DNA of 52,593 nt from CAYZWU01 sp964482235 (GTDB lineage Bacteria; Planctomycetota; B15-G4; CAYZWU01). Location of the stretch: contig CAYZWU010000037.1 of the NCBI GenBank assembly GCA_964482235.1, positions 1-52,593 on the forward strand. The letters run 5' to 3'. Positions 35,124 through 43,693 of the stretch are shown one piece after another. Below the pieces are notes generated by a model. It saw only the letters and a list, made by a program, of their open reading frames with translations, did no database searches and had not been told where the DNA came from. A program made the translations under genes and the position numbers. Position 1 is the stretch's first letter. Each line of letters begins with the position of its first letter.

Positions 35124-36044
35124 ATGGCTGCCGTTGAGATAGAAAACGTCGTCAAGACGTTCGGAAAGCACAGGGCCGTGGACGACCTGTCGCTCGAGGT
35201 CCCGCGCGGCTGCGTATACGGTTTCATCGGTCCGAACGGATCGGGAAAGACCACCACGCTGCGCATGATCATGAACATCATCTACCCCGACTCCGGCACG
35301 ATCCGCATCTTCGGAACGGAGCGGCGCGAGGCATGCGCCGATGACGTGGGCTACCTGCCCGAGGAGCGCGGGCTCTACAAGAAGATGAAGGTTCGCTCCC
35401 TTCTCAGGTTCTACGGCGGGCTGAAGAACGGAAAGGATGTCAACCGGGAGGTCGACCGGTGGCTCGAAAAGTTCGATCTCGCCGAGTGGGCCGACAGGAA
35501 GGTCGAGACGCTCAGCAAGGGGATGAGCCAGAAGGTGCAGTTCATCGGCACAGTTGTCTCCAAGCCCGAGATGATCATTCTCGACGAACCGTTCACCGGC
35601 CTCGATCCGGTCAACACCGACGTGATCAAGGAAGCAGTGCTGCAGCTGCAGGCCTCGGGCACGACGGTCATCTTCAGCACGCACGACATGGGCACTGCGG
35701 AGAGGATGTGCGACTTCATCTTCATGATCTTCAAGGGACGGAAGGTGCTCGACGGAACGCTGGCCTCGATCCAGGACCAGTACGGGAGCGACACGCTGCG
35801 CCTCCGCATCGACGGGGATCCCGGCCTCCTGAGGGAGATTCCCGGAACCAGGCTGGTACGCGACCACCACAAGCTGCAGGAGCTGCGGATCGTCGACAAG
35901 GCCGATCCGCAGGCGGTTCTGGCCGCGATCATGTCGAAGACGCGTGTCAAATACTACGAGCAGGCCCGTCCGACGCTGCACGACATATTCGTACGCATCG
36001 CCGGCCGCGAGGCGGAGGAGACGATCGATGAACAAGACGCTTAA
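35124..36044 (+). CDS. ABC transporter ATP-binding protein (NatA/DRA-type)
   Basis: A 306-residue ABC ATPase. Walker A is GPNGSGKTT (residues ~39-47), the signature is LSKGMSQKVQ, and Walker B MIILDEPFTGLDP with the switch His in STHD. The C-terminal extension (GDPGLLREIPGTRL and LHDIFVRIAGRE) is typical of NatA-like exporters that pair with a separate permease. It energises export by the following gene product, whose start it overlaps by 17 bases. The ribosome binding site is AAGGAGA. Confidence 0.93.
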   Translation: MAAVEIENVVKTFGKHRAVDDLSLEVPRGCVYGFIGPNGSGKTTTLRMIMNIIYPDSGTIRIFGTERREACADDVGYLPEERGLYKKMKVRSLLRFYGGLKNGKDVNREVDRWLEKFDLAEWADRKVETLSKGMSQKVQFIGTVVSKPEMIILDEPFTGLDPVNTDVIKEAVLQLQASGTTVIFSTHDMGTAERMCDFIFMIFKGRKVLDGTLASIQDQYGSDTLRLRIDGDPGLLREIPGTRLVRDHHKLQELRIVDKADPQAVLAAIMSKTRVKYYEQARPTLHDIFVRIAGREAEETIDEQDA

Positions 36045-37344
36045 GATCGCGGTCCGCGAGTACAACGTCACGGTTAGGACCAAGGGCTTCATCATCGGCC
36101 TGATCCTGGCGCCCGTTCTCTTCAGCGGCAGCCTGATCGCCATGATCCTCTTTGAAGACAAGGTGGATACAACGGACAAGACGATCGTTCTGCTGGACAG
36201 CTCGGGCGTGGTGGCGCCGATCGTCGAGGAGAAGGCCAGGGAAAGGAACGAGACGGCGCTTTGCGACGAGGAGACAGGCAAGCAGGTCCGGCCCGCTTAC
36301 CTGATAGAGAGAGTGGCGCCTGATCCGGAAGAGCCGGAAAGGCAGAAGCTCGCCCTGTCGGACAGGGTGAGAAACAAGGAGATCACCGCCTTCGTGGTGA
36401 TCGGTGCCGGTGTCCGCAAACCATGGGAGGATCCTGGATCAGCCTTCATCTCCTATCACTCGGAGAACTCCCTGTTCAGCGATGAGCGCGGCTGGCTGTC
36501 CTGGAACATCAACGACTATTTGCACGGACTCAGGATCCGGGATGCCGGCCTCCCGGAGCAGGAGGTAAGGAATGCCTTCCAGCCGATCGAGGTCAAGGGC
36601 CTGGGCCTGGTCTCCCTGGACAAGAAGACAGGCGAGGTCGAGGAACCGGAGGCCACCGACGAGGGCAAGGCCCTGGGCGTTCCCCTGGCCATGGTGATGC
36701 TGATGTTCATGATGATGATGTTCGGCGCGATGCCGCTCCTCAACTCGGTGCTCGAGGAGAAGATGCAGAAGATCGCCGAGGTCCTTCTCGGATCGATCTC
36801 TCCCTTCGACCTGATGATGGGAAAGCTTCTCGGCGGCGTTGGCGTGGCGCTCACCGGGTTGATCGTCTACGTGGCGGCGGGGATCATCGCCTCCAACTGC
36901 CTGGAGTGGGAGCAGTACGTCCCCTACGACGTCCTGCCCTGGTTCTTCATCTACATGGTGTCCGCCACATTCATGTTCGGGGCGCTCCTCTCGGCCGTCG
37001 GCGCGGCCTGCAGCGAGGCGAAGGAGGCCCAGTCGCTCATGCCATTCATCATGCTCCCCATGATGATACCGATGTTCGTGCTCATCCCGGTGCTCAAAGA
37101 GCCTCTGGGCGGCTTTGCCACGGGAATGTCGTTCGTTCCCTTCTTCACCCCCATGCTGATGCTCCTGCGGCAGTCGACCCAGTCCACCATCCCCGCCTGG
37201 CAGCCCTGGGTCGGGCTGGCCGGCGTCATTTTCACGACGATCTTCATCGTCTGGGTGTCGGGACGGATCTTCCGGGTGGGCATCCTGATGCAGGGGAAGC
37301 CGCCCAAGATCAAGGATCTCCTGCGCTGGGCCGTGCGCGGCTAA
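36028..37344 (+). CDS. ABC transporter permease (NatB/ABC-2 family)
   Basis: A 438-residue ABC-2 type permease. One N-terminal membrane segment (FIIGLILAPVLFSGSLIAMILF), a large extracytoplasmic domain (residues ~45-215), then five or six membrane segments including the methionine-rich MVMLMFMMMMFGAMPLLNSVLEEKMQKIAEVLLGS, which is the classic ABC-2 coupling region. NatAB in Bacillus exports Na+; for this protein the substrate is open. Co-translated with the ATPase gene. Confidence 0.9.
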   Translation: MNKTLKIAVREYNVTVRTKGFIIGLILAPVLFSGSLIAMILFEDKVDTTDKTIVLLDSSGVVAPIVEEKARERNETALCDEETGKQVRPAYLIERVAPDPEEPERQKLALSDRVRNKEITAFVVIGAGVRKPWEDPGSAFISYHSENSLFSDERGWLSWNINDYLHGLRIRDAGLPEQEVRNAFQPIEVKGLGLVSLDKKTGEVEEPEATDEGKALGVPLAMVMLMFMMMMFGAMPLLNSVLEEKMQKIAEVLLGSISPFDLMMGKLLGGVGVALTGLIVYVAAGIIASNCLEWEQYVPYDVLPWFFIYMVSATFMFGALLSAVGAACSEAKEAQSLMPFIMLPMMIPMFVLIPVLKEPLGGFATGMSFVPFFTPMLMLLRQSTQSTIPAWQPWVGLAGVIFTTIFIVWVSGRIFRVGILMQGKPPKIKDLLRWAVRG

Positions 37345-37706
37345 GCCCGAATCCGGTACTGATCGGCTGCCAATTTTTCCGGGCTGAAAAAAAAGCGACA
37401 AAAAAACAGCTGCAGTCCAGATCGCCAAGTGTTTCCGAGGGCTTGTGCTAGAAGAATCCGGTCAGCCCGGCCTGGTGTGGGGGGCCGAGAAAGCTATTTG
37501 AAGGATGGCTACTCTGTGTTTCAATGGGTGGTGGATCTTTTGGGAAAGAAGGTCGCTGAAAGATAAAGCCAGATAAGCAAAATTAATTTCTAATCAGGCC
37601 CTAATAAAAATCGATTTCTTTATATATAATATCTCTCTTTGGACTCTACGTACTTTTGCGTTCTCTCTGTAACATCTGCAACCGGTTGTTAGATAGGAGG
37701 AATCTC
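37345..37706. other. 362-base intergenic region with AT-rich leader
   Basis: No gene supported. The last 130 bases are strongly A+T rich and include TATATATAAT (37621-37630), a likely promoter for the exported protein downstream. A matching -35 was not found at the standard spacing. An inverted repeat AGCCCG/CGGGCT followed by A-run near 37345-37395 could be a weak terminator for the ABC operon. Confidence 0.4.
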
Positions 37707-39323
37707 ATGCGTGAGGGAAAAATCATGTTCCTTCCCCTTTTGATGGCAGGATTTATGATCCTGGCGGCTGGTACGGCCGTGGCCCAGTGGGGAGCCGATA
37801 CGCGGGTCGAAACGGATACAGGATCCAACTACTCGTCGTATGTCGTCACTACTGCCAGCGGCACCAAGGTCAACGTGATCTGGAGAGACCACAGACCTCC
37901 TGGAACCTATGACAACGGATCGATTTACGCCAACTACTCTCATGACAACGGCGCCACGTGGGGCACAGCGGATCAGCGGATCGATCTCGGGAAGGTCGAG
38001 GGCAGCAGCCTGTCCACCCGGCCTGCCGTGGCCAGCTCGGGCGACTATGTCTACGCGACCTGGCAGGATCACAGGAACGACCCCGCCACCTCTCCTCCCT
38101 TCGAGAATCCCAACCTCTTCTTCAATCGTTCGATTGACGGCGGCCTCACCTGGGAAGCCTCGGACCAGCGCATCGACACCGGAGCCTCGGCGAACAGCAC
38201 ACTCGCCAGAAACATCTCGATACGCGCTTATGACAGCAACGTTTACGTCTGCTGGCAGGACGAGCGGAGCGGAACTCCCAACGTCTACTTCTCCATGTCT
38301 CCGTCTTACGGCGCCGCCGGATCCTGGACGACGCCGATCCTGGTCGATGCGGCAGGCGGTGCATACTACACCCAGAAATATCCCGTGATGGACTGTTCCG
38401 GGGAAAGGGTGTACGTGGCGTGGCAGGACAGCCGCAACGCCTACCAGGACATCTACTTCAACCACTCCGCCGACGGCGGCGTCACCTGGAACAGCTCCGA
38501 CGTCCGGCGCGTCGACACGGACATCCCGGCGACGGGCGATTCGATCTATATCGAGATGGCCGCGGCCAAGGAAGGCGGCGGAGGAGGAGGCGGAGGAGGC
38601 TTCCCCTATGCCGGACCGATCCCTCCTTTCTTGATGCAGTACAACCGCGTTGGCCGTTTCGGTACGTCAGCGGGAAGCAGCAGCCTGTCGGGCGACAGGA
38701 TGCCCGTCTATTGCATCTGGCGCGACTACAGGAGCGCCCAGGGCTCTTTCCAGCTCGACATCTATGCCAACTCTTCGACCGACGGCGGCCTGACCTGGGG
38801 CGCCCAGGACAAGCGGTTGAACAGCCATCATGCAGCTCCCGGCTCCATCTGGGTCGGTGAGCCTGCCATCGCCGCAGCAGGCGAGGCGGTCTACGGGATC
38901 TGGCTCGATGGGAAGGATGATCCCACGCCGGGTTCGTCGCCTTACATCGACGACGTCTACATGAACAAGTCGCTTTCCTACGGTTCCGGCGGAAGCTGGA
39001 GCGGCTGCATCCGGATGGACGAAGGTGTGTCCCCCGGTGCGGCTGATTCGTGGAACCCGAAGGTCGCCGCCTACGCCGGCCATGTCTGGGTTGTCTGGAT
39101 GGACGAGCGCGACGATCCGGTCTACAGCGATGACAGCGTCTACTGCACCTATTCCAGCGACAAGGGCAACACCTGGACCTTCTCGGAGCGCGTCGACTCG
39201 GGCGGCTCCGATCCCGATGCCGGCTACTGCGAGATCTGCAACTTCGGCAGAACGCTCCACGTCAGCTGGTCCGACTACCGCCTCGGTGCTTCCGACGCAT
39301 TCTACAACGGTCGCACCTTCTGA
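37707..39323 (+). CDS. exported Asp-box (BNR/sialidase-like) repeat protein
   Basis: A 538-residue exported protein with signal peptide (MFLPLLMAGFMILAAGTAVA). At least five Asp-box motifs (SHDNGATWG, SIDGGLTWE, SADGGVTWN, STDGGLTWG, SSDKGNTWT) are spaced as in six-bladed sialidase-like beta propellers. VYVAWQDSRN and related strands repeat between them. The sialidase catalytic Arg triad/Tyr-Glu are not obvious, so it is probably a binding or structural propeller. A run of nine glycines (about residue 290) sits in a loop. Good ribosome binding site (AGGAGG); followed by a strong terminator. Confidence 0.82.
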   Translation: MREGKIMFLPLLMAGFMILAAGTAVAQWGADTRVETDTGSNYSSYVVTTASGTKVNVIWRDHRPPGTYDNGSIYANYSHDNGATWGTADQRIDLGKVEGSSLSTRPAVASSGDYVYATWQDHRNDPATSPPFENPNLFFNRSIDGGLTWEASDQRIDTGASANSTLARNISIRAYDSNVYVCWQDERSGTPNVYFSMSPSYGAAGSWTTPILVDAAGGAYYTQKYPVMDCSGERVYVAWQDSRNAYQDIYFNHSADGGVTWNSSDVRRVDTDIPATGDSIYIEMAAAKEGGGGGGGGGFPYAGPIPPFLMQYNRVGRFGTSAGSSSLSGDRMPVYCIWRDYRSAQGSFQLDIYANSSTDGGLTWGAQDKRLNSHHAAPGSIWVGEPAIAAAGEAVYGIWLDGKDDPTPGSSPYIDDVYMNKSLSYGSGGSWSGCIRMDEGVSPGAADSWNPKVAAYAGHVWVVWMDERDDPVYSDDSVYCTYSSDKGNTWTFSERVDSGGSDPDAGYCEICNFGRTLHVSWSDYRLGASDAFYNGRTF

Positions 39324-39347
39324 TCCCGGCAACCGTTCCTGCACTCG

Positions 39348-39383
39348 AACGACCCCCCGGTCTTCCGGACCGGGGGGTCGTTT
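39348..39383 (+). terminator. rho-independent terminator
   Basis: A perfect stem of at least 12 bp (GACCCCCCGGTC / GACCGGGGGGTC, extended by flanking A-T/C-G pairs) with a five-base loop and a short T run, 25 bases after the Asp-box protein stop. Confidence 0.85.
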
Positions 39384-39556
39384 GTCGAAAAAGTGAAATC
39401 AATTCCCTTTGTCAATCTCTCTCCCTTCCCCTAAACTGACCTTGAAGCAGCCATGAACCCGAAAGAAGGCAGCGGATCCCGCCAATTGGTCCGACCATCC
39501 TGTGCAGGCAGTTCAGGCGACCGCTCTTCAAGGCAGACGAACCGGAGTGACTGGGC

Positions 39557-41401
39557 ATGAAGTTCGTGGACGTCCCCTCGGATCTGGAAAAGCACTTTCT
39601 CACCGCAGAGCAGTACGTGAGCGCCTATTTCCAGAACAGGTCCGACAACCCCGAGAAGGCCGAGATCCTGATCGGGGGCAGGCGCTACATCCTTGTCAGG
39701 GCCGAAGGATTCCGTCTTCAATTCATCGAAGCGATGAAGGAGGTCTATTCGGACGAAGGTTCCTCCGAAACGATCGATCTGGCGCGCGGTTTTCTCTACG
39801 ACCTGGCCTTTGCCATGGGCAAGGCGGATGCCCAGGATTTCCACCAGGCCACCGGAGTGCAGGAACCGATCGAGAAGCTCTCCACCGGCCCGATCCACTT
39901 CGCCTTCACCGGATGGGCCCGTGTCCACCTGTCTCCCGAGTCGAATCCCTCGCCTGATGAGAACTACATTCTCATCTTCGATCACCCCAATTCGTTCGAG
40001 AGCGGAGCATGGATCAAGCAATCCCTGACCAGCGACGTGCCGGTCTGCCTGATGAACTCGGGGTACTCGGCAGGATGGTGCTCCGTTTCCTTCGATCAAC
40101 CCCTCGTGACCATGGAAGTGGCCTGCCGCGCCGCGGGGGACAACGAGTGCCGCTTCATCATGGCCCACCGCGACCATCTCGAAGAGCGCCTGGAAGATTA
40201 CTACAGAACGCACAACGTGCGCCGGCCGCAGCAGAAGCCTCTGCCTCTGCGCCTCAAGGAGATCAGGAAGCGTCACAAGAAGGCGCGGCGCGATGCCCGG
40301 ATGCACCTTCTGGCCAACGACGCCTCGGGAGAAAGCGTCACGATCTTCGACGAGGAAGGCCGCGTGACCTACGTCAACCATTCCACGATGCAGATGTTCG
40401 GGTACTCGGGCCAGGAGTTGATCGGAGCCGGGGTCGAATGGCTGGCCAAGGGTGAGAGCCTCGCCACGCTGCTGGCCAAGACCGCCTGGAGCGGCGAGAG
40501 GGAGCTGCGGCGCAAGGACGGATCCCTCTTTCCCGCCCACGTGACGACCAATCCGATTCCCGGGGAAAAGGGCGAGATCCTCGGCACCTACCTGATCATC
40601 CGCGACATCACACCGCTCAAGGAGGCGGAAAAGAAGCAGAACGAGGCCGAGAGGCGCCTGAACGAGGCGATCCACGAGCATTCGCTCGCCATGTCCCGCT
40701 CCTCCCGGCTGCTGACCCTGAGCGAGATGACGACCGCCATGGCCCATCAGCTGAACCAGCCGCTCGGCGGCATCCTGAACTACCTGCGCGGCTGCGAGAT
40801 CGAGATCCAGAACGGGATCACCAATCCCACAAGGATCATCGAGGGGCTTGAACGGATTCCTCCCCTTGTCAACAGGGCCACGGAGACTCTCCACCGCCTG
40901 CGGAGCATCGCCAACCCTTCGGACTCGAAAGCCGTTTCGATCCATCTGGGGGACGTGCTGGACCATATCCTCGACATGCTGCGGCCGAGCATCAACAAGA
41001 CGCAGATCGAGGTCGAGATCGATCTCCCTCCCGACGCCCCGCCGCTGCGGGGTCAGCCCCTGCGCATCGAGCAGGTTCTCACCAACCTGATCATCAACGC
41101 CTGCGATGCGATGGAGGTCTCCGAGAAGAAGCTGCTCGGCATCAAGGCAAAGCCCCTCGACACCGGTTTCATGGAAATCGAGATCAGCGACTCGGGGATG
41201 GGCATCGAGGAGGACGTGCTCAGCAAGATCTTCGAACCCTTCTACTCCACCAAGGAGGAGGAGAGGGGTCTCGGCCTGGGATTGGCCATCTCGGCGCGAA
41301 TCGTGAAGGAGCACGGCGGCAAGATCACGGCTGTCTCCGAACCGGACAAGGGCACCGTGATGACCGTGCTGCTGCCTCTCGAGATCAAAGAGGATGATTG
41401 A
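39557..41401 (+). CDS. sensor histidine kinase with XylR-N/V4R and PAS domains
   Basis: A 614-residue soluble histidine kinase. Residues ~1-205 hold an XylR-N/V4R-type ligand-binding module (LARGFLYDLAFAMGKADAQDF ... CCSVSFDQPLVTMEVACRAAGDNECRF read with W before C), of the sort that binds small hydrophobic ligands. A PAS domain follows (ESVTIFDEEGRVTYVNHSTM, ~255-370). The HisKA helix carries MAHQLNQPLGG (phosphoacceptor His about residue 396). HATPase_c has the N box NLIINACDAM, G1 DSGMGI, F box IFEPFYSTK and G2 GLGLGL. No membrane segment. No response regulator is adjacent, so it is an orphan kinase. Confidence 0.85.
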   Translation: MKFVDVPSDLEKHFLTAEQYVSAYFQNRSDNPEKAEILIGGRRYILVRAEGFRLQFIEAMKEVYSDEGSSETIDLARGFLYDLAFAMGKADAQDFHQATGVQEPIEKLSTGPIHFAFTGWARVHLSPESNPSPDENYILIFDHPNSFESGAWIKQSLTSDVPVCLMNSGYSAGWCSVSFDQPLVTMEVACRAAGDNECRFIMAHRDHLEERLEDYYRTHNVRRPQQKPLPLRLKEIRKRHKKARRDARMHLLANDASGESVTIFDEEGRVTYVNHSTMQMFGYSGQELIGAGVEWLAKGESLATLLAKTAWSGERELRRKDGSLFPAHVTTNPIPGEKGEILGTYLIIRDITPLKEAEKKQNEAERRLNEAIHEHSLAMSRSSRLLTLSEMTTAMAHQLNQPLGGILNYLRGCEIEIQNGITNPTRIIEGLERIPPLVNRATETLHRLRSIANPSDSKAVSIHLGDVLDHILDMLRPSINKTQIEVEIDLPPDAPPLRGQPLRIEQVLTNLIINACDAMEVSEKKLLGIKAKPLDTGFMEIEISDSGMGIEEDVLSKIFEPFYSTKEEERGLGLGLAISARIVKEHGGKITAVSEPDKGTVMTVLLPLEIKEDD

Positions 41402-41591
41402 CGGCTCCTTGACCGTTTTCACGTTGCCGAATTGCCTCTGTTCGCAACGGTGTCACCTGGGGGACCGAGTGATACGTGCCAACTTTTTCTTTCCTCGTGA
41501 AACGTACCACGCGGGCAGTTTGGGGCGCCTGCAAAGAAATCCTATCTCGTTAAAAATTTTCATACTTTCGGTGACACACGTCACGCAATCT

Positions 41592-42113
41592 CTACTCACC
41601 GCCACGCTTCCTTTCGATGTCCTGGACGATTTTGGTGAACCGGGCAACAAGCTTTCTGGGAATATGCAGCGGATTGCTGAGATGGATTTTCTCTGCAGTC
41701 TGAATTGCATCCTCGGCGTGCATTTCGTTTCCTCTGACCAGGGCTGTCATGATCTCCAATCCCCACAAGATAACCACGCCTTCGTCGGTGCAAGCCTTTC
41801 GCAACTGCTTGTCATTGGTCACGCAGACGAAACCGAACTCCGCTGCCACAAGCAAGCAGAAATGATCGTGGAACGACAGCTGCCCTCGCTTCTTGGCGGC
41901 ACGCTCCAATTGGTTCAGCTCGGGCTCGACGACTTTGAAACCGAGTCGCTCACAATCGGAGAAATCAAGATCATCAACCTCGTCGATGATTGTCGTCAGG
42001 ACATGAACCTCACCTACATGCTCATTTACCAGGCCGAGGACCGAGAAGTCTGACTTCTGGTAGTCAATGAGCACGTTGGCATCCATGAGCAGGATTTCGG
42101 GATTCTTCGGCAT
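41592..42113 (-). CDS. PIN-domain ribonuclease-like toxin
   Basis: A 173-residue PIN-domain protein. The acidic active-site residues are present: LLMDANVLIDYQKSD at the N-terminus, IIDEVDDLDF, SFHDHFCLLVAAEFG and CVTNDKQLRKA. The N-terminal strand MDANVLI and the TND motif are those of VapC-like RNases. It starts at 42113 (GAGG seven bases upstream), eight bases after the stop of the XRE-ImmA gene, the usual organisation of a PIN plus HTH-ImmA toxin-antitoxin pair. The extended C-terminus (AEDAIQTAEKIHLSNPLHIP) is not part of the PIN core. Confidence 0.8.
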   Translation of the reverse strand: MPKNPEILLMDANVLIDYQKSDFSVLGLVNEHVGEVHVLTTIIDEVDDLDFSDCERLGFKVVEPELNQLERAAKKRGQLSFHDHFCLLVAAEFGFVCVTNDKQLRKACTDEGVVILWGLEIMTALVRGNEMHAEDAIQTAEKIHLSNPLHIPRKLVARFTKIVQDIERKRGGE

Positions 42114-42121
42114 CGACAACC

Positions 42122-43273
42122 TCAGCCGACCCAGGACGCGGTCAGGTCGCGCATTTCCTGAAGGGAAAGCCCCAAAACCTCAGCGCCGCGGCCGAGGCTG
42201 ATCTTTTCCTGCTCTATGGCCTTGCGAACGAGACCAGACAGCCGATCCTGGATGAAGTCGATCGGGGACAGCTTGTCGGGCTCTCCGGCCGAGCTGTCTT
42301 CGGGAAAACTTGCCCGGAAAGCATCCTCGGCAAGTGCGTCAGGCTCGTCAGCGCGAAGCAAGGTCCGGCCGAATCGACGTTTGTAGTCCATCTGGAACCG
42401 GAGCCAAATATTGCCTGGCCCTCGGTAGCTTGCAGCAAGACGATGCAATACAGTCCGGTAACTCACACGAAAGATCCGCTTAACCTTCAAGACACGATCG
42501 ACGAACGCCAGGCCATAGGTTTCGTTCCACTCTTTTTGGAACGAGGCTTCTGGCATGAGGAATGCTGCCGCGAAAGCATTGGCCTGCTCTTCGTGCTTCT
42601 TCTCCTCGGAAGTTTCGTTTACGTCGTAGTCTGAGAGGTGCAAGATCAGATGCCCGAGCTCGTGTGCTGCAGTAAAAATCCACCGCTCGACCGGGATACG
42701 ATCCCAGGTGTTTACCACCACCGCTGGACCGCCATCAGAAGCGGCTATCGAAAGCCCGAAGAAATCATGAGAGGCAACCTTCTGTTCACCAACCTTGATG
42801 CCGCCGGATTCAAGCAAGCCACAGATGTCACGAACCGGTTCCTCTGCATCCAAGCCGAGTGTTTGTCGCGCTAGGCTAGCAGCGACCTCGCCTCTGTTCT
42901 TACGGGATTTCAACTGTCGCCTGATGTCCCCGAGCTTATAGGCCATTCTGTCATCAAGGATTTCTTCTATGTCCCCAAAGTCGCTCAGCCATCGACCAAC
43001 ATCCACGAGAATCTGTTCACGGCTGCGCATGCGTCTGTTCGAGCGGAACCGTACATGTCGAAGTACCCGAACCGGCTCCACGAGCTTTTGAATGGAAACC
43101 TCGAGCGCCATGGCAATCGCCTGCAAACTGCTGACGCGCGGTTCTGATTTACCACTTTCGATATTTTTATATGCTGCTTTGGAAAGTCCCGAAAGCTCAG
43201 CCAGAGCCTCCTGAGAGCACTTCTTAGCCTGGCGAAGCCTTCGGAGATTCAGAGAAATGGCGTTTCCATTCAT
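42122..43273 (-). CDS. XRE-family regulator fused to ImmA/IrrE metallopeptidase
   Basis: A 383-residue protein. An N-terminal helix-turn-helix (RLRQAKKCSQEALAELSGLS, residues ~11-60) is followed by an M78 (ImmA/IrrE) zinc peptidase domain with HELGHLILH (about residue 205) and the downstream EEQANAFAAAFLMP segment. Such proteins act as antitoxins or repressors removed by proteolysis. Paired with the PIN gene just downstream it forms a likely type II toxin-antitoxin module. The start at 43273 has GAGGTG six bases upstream; a longer start at 43291 exists. Base composition is lower in GC than neighbouring genes, suggesting transfer. Confidence 0.85.
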   Translation of the reverse strand: MNGNAISLNLRRLRQAKKCSQEALAELSGLSKAAYKNIESGKSEPRVSSLQAIAMALEVSIQKLVEPVRVLRHVRFRSNRRMRSREQILVDVGRWLSDFGDIEEILDDRMAYKLGDIRRQLKSRKNRGEVAASLARQTLGLDAEEPVRDICGLLESGGIKVGEQKVASHDFFGLSIAASDGGPAVVVNTWDRIPVERWIFTAAHELGHLILHLSDYDVNETSEEKKHEEQANAFAAAFLMPEASFQKEWNETYGLAFVDRVLKVKRIFRVSYRTVLHRLAASYRGPGNIWLRFQMDYKRRFGRTLLRADEPDALAEDAFRASFPEDSSAGEPDKLSPIDFIQDRLSGLVRKAIEQEKISLGRGAEVLGLSLQEMRDLTASWVG

Positions 43274-43537
43274 ATGACACCTCACTTTCAAACAAAATAC
43301 CCCAATACACCATTCTCGTCAATTGGTTTTCTTAAATAGCCATCAAAACGCATTCCGCTTATTAGCATCGGCTCTTTACTGGTACAATATGTAGTAGTCA
43401 ACCGGTGTCCCGTCGAAAAAAGACGTCGCTCTTTCAGATCAACGACTTACGACGATCATTGACGAATTCAATAGTCTTGATGCCATCCCCTGATGATCAA
43501 TTTCATGGTGCGGATGGAGTTTACGGAAGGGACAACC

Positions 43538-43580
43538 CCAAAAAACAGCAAAACCGCCAGCTGCTAACCGGCGGTTTCGC
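43538..43580 (-). terminator. rho-independent terminator after the tRNA-like relic
   Basis: On the minus strand: an 8-bp stem AAACCGCC/GGCGGTTT with an 11-base loop followed by TTGCTGTTTTTTGG. It sits just after the CCA-like end of the tRNA relic, as a normal tRNA terminator would. Confidence 0.7.
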
Positions 43581-43593
43581 GTGAATGTATGTG

Positions 43594-43642
43594 TGGCTCC
43601 CCGAATAAGACTTGAAACTGCAACGTTCTGGTTAACACATCT
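43594..43642 (-). pseudogene. decayed 3' half of a tRNA-Asn-like gene
   Basis: Read on the minus strand, the sequence has an anticodon-loop-like TGTTAAC, a T-loop TTCAAGT with weakened T stem, an acceptor strand TCGGGGA, discriminator G and CCA. This is the order and spacing of the 3' half of a tRNA-Asn (anticodon GTT). The matching 5' acceptor strand (TCCCCGA) is absent upstream, and the T stem has mismatches, so it is not a working tRNA. It may be an attachment-site remnant of an integrated island. Confidence 0.45.
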
Positions 43643-43693
43643 TTCTCGCCCTGATCTCAATTGTGTGAACCACAAAATTTGCTCTCGACCTGC

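Larger units (their letters stand above)
43274..43693. other. 420-base intergenic region with a tRNA relic and terminator
   Basis: No protein gene. Besides the tRNA-like relic and terminator listed separately, the first ~120 bases are A+T rich and probably hold the promoter of the XRE-ImmA gene. Confidence 0.5.

Noticed and set aside
39431..41422. 663-codon frame opposite the histidine kinase
   Set aside because: Antisense shadow; no domains.
43594..43668. Functional tRNA-Asn gene
   Set aside because: The 5' acceptor strand and D arm do not match and the T stem has mismatches.
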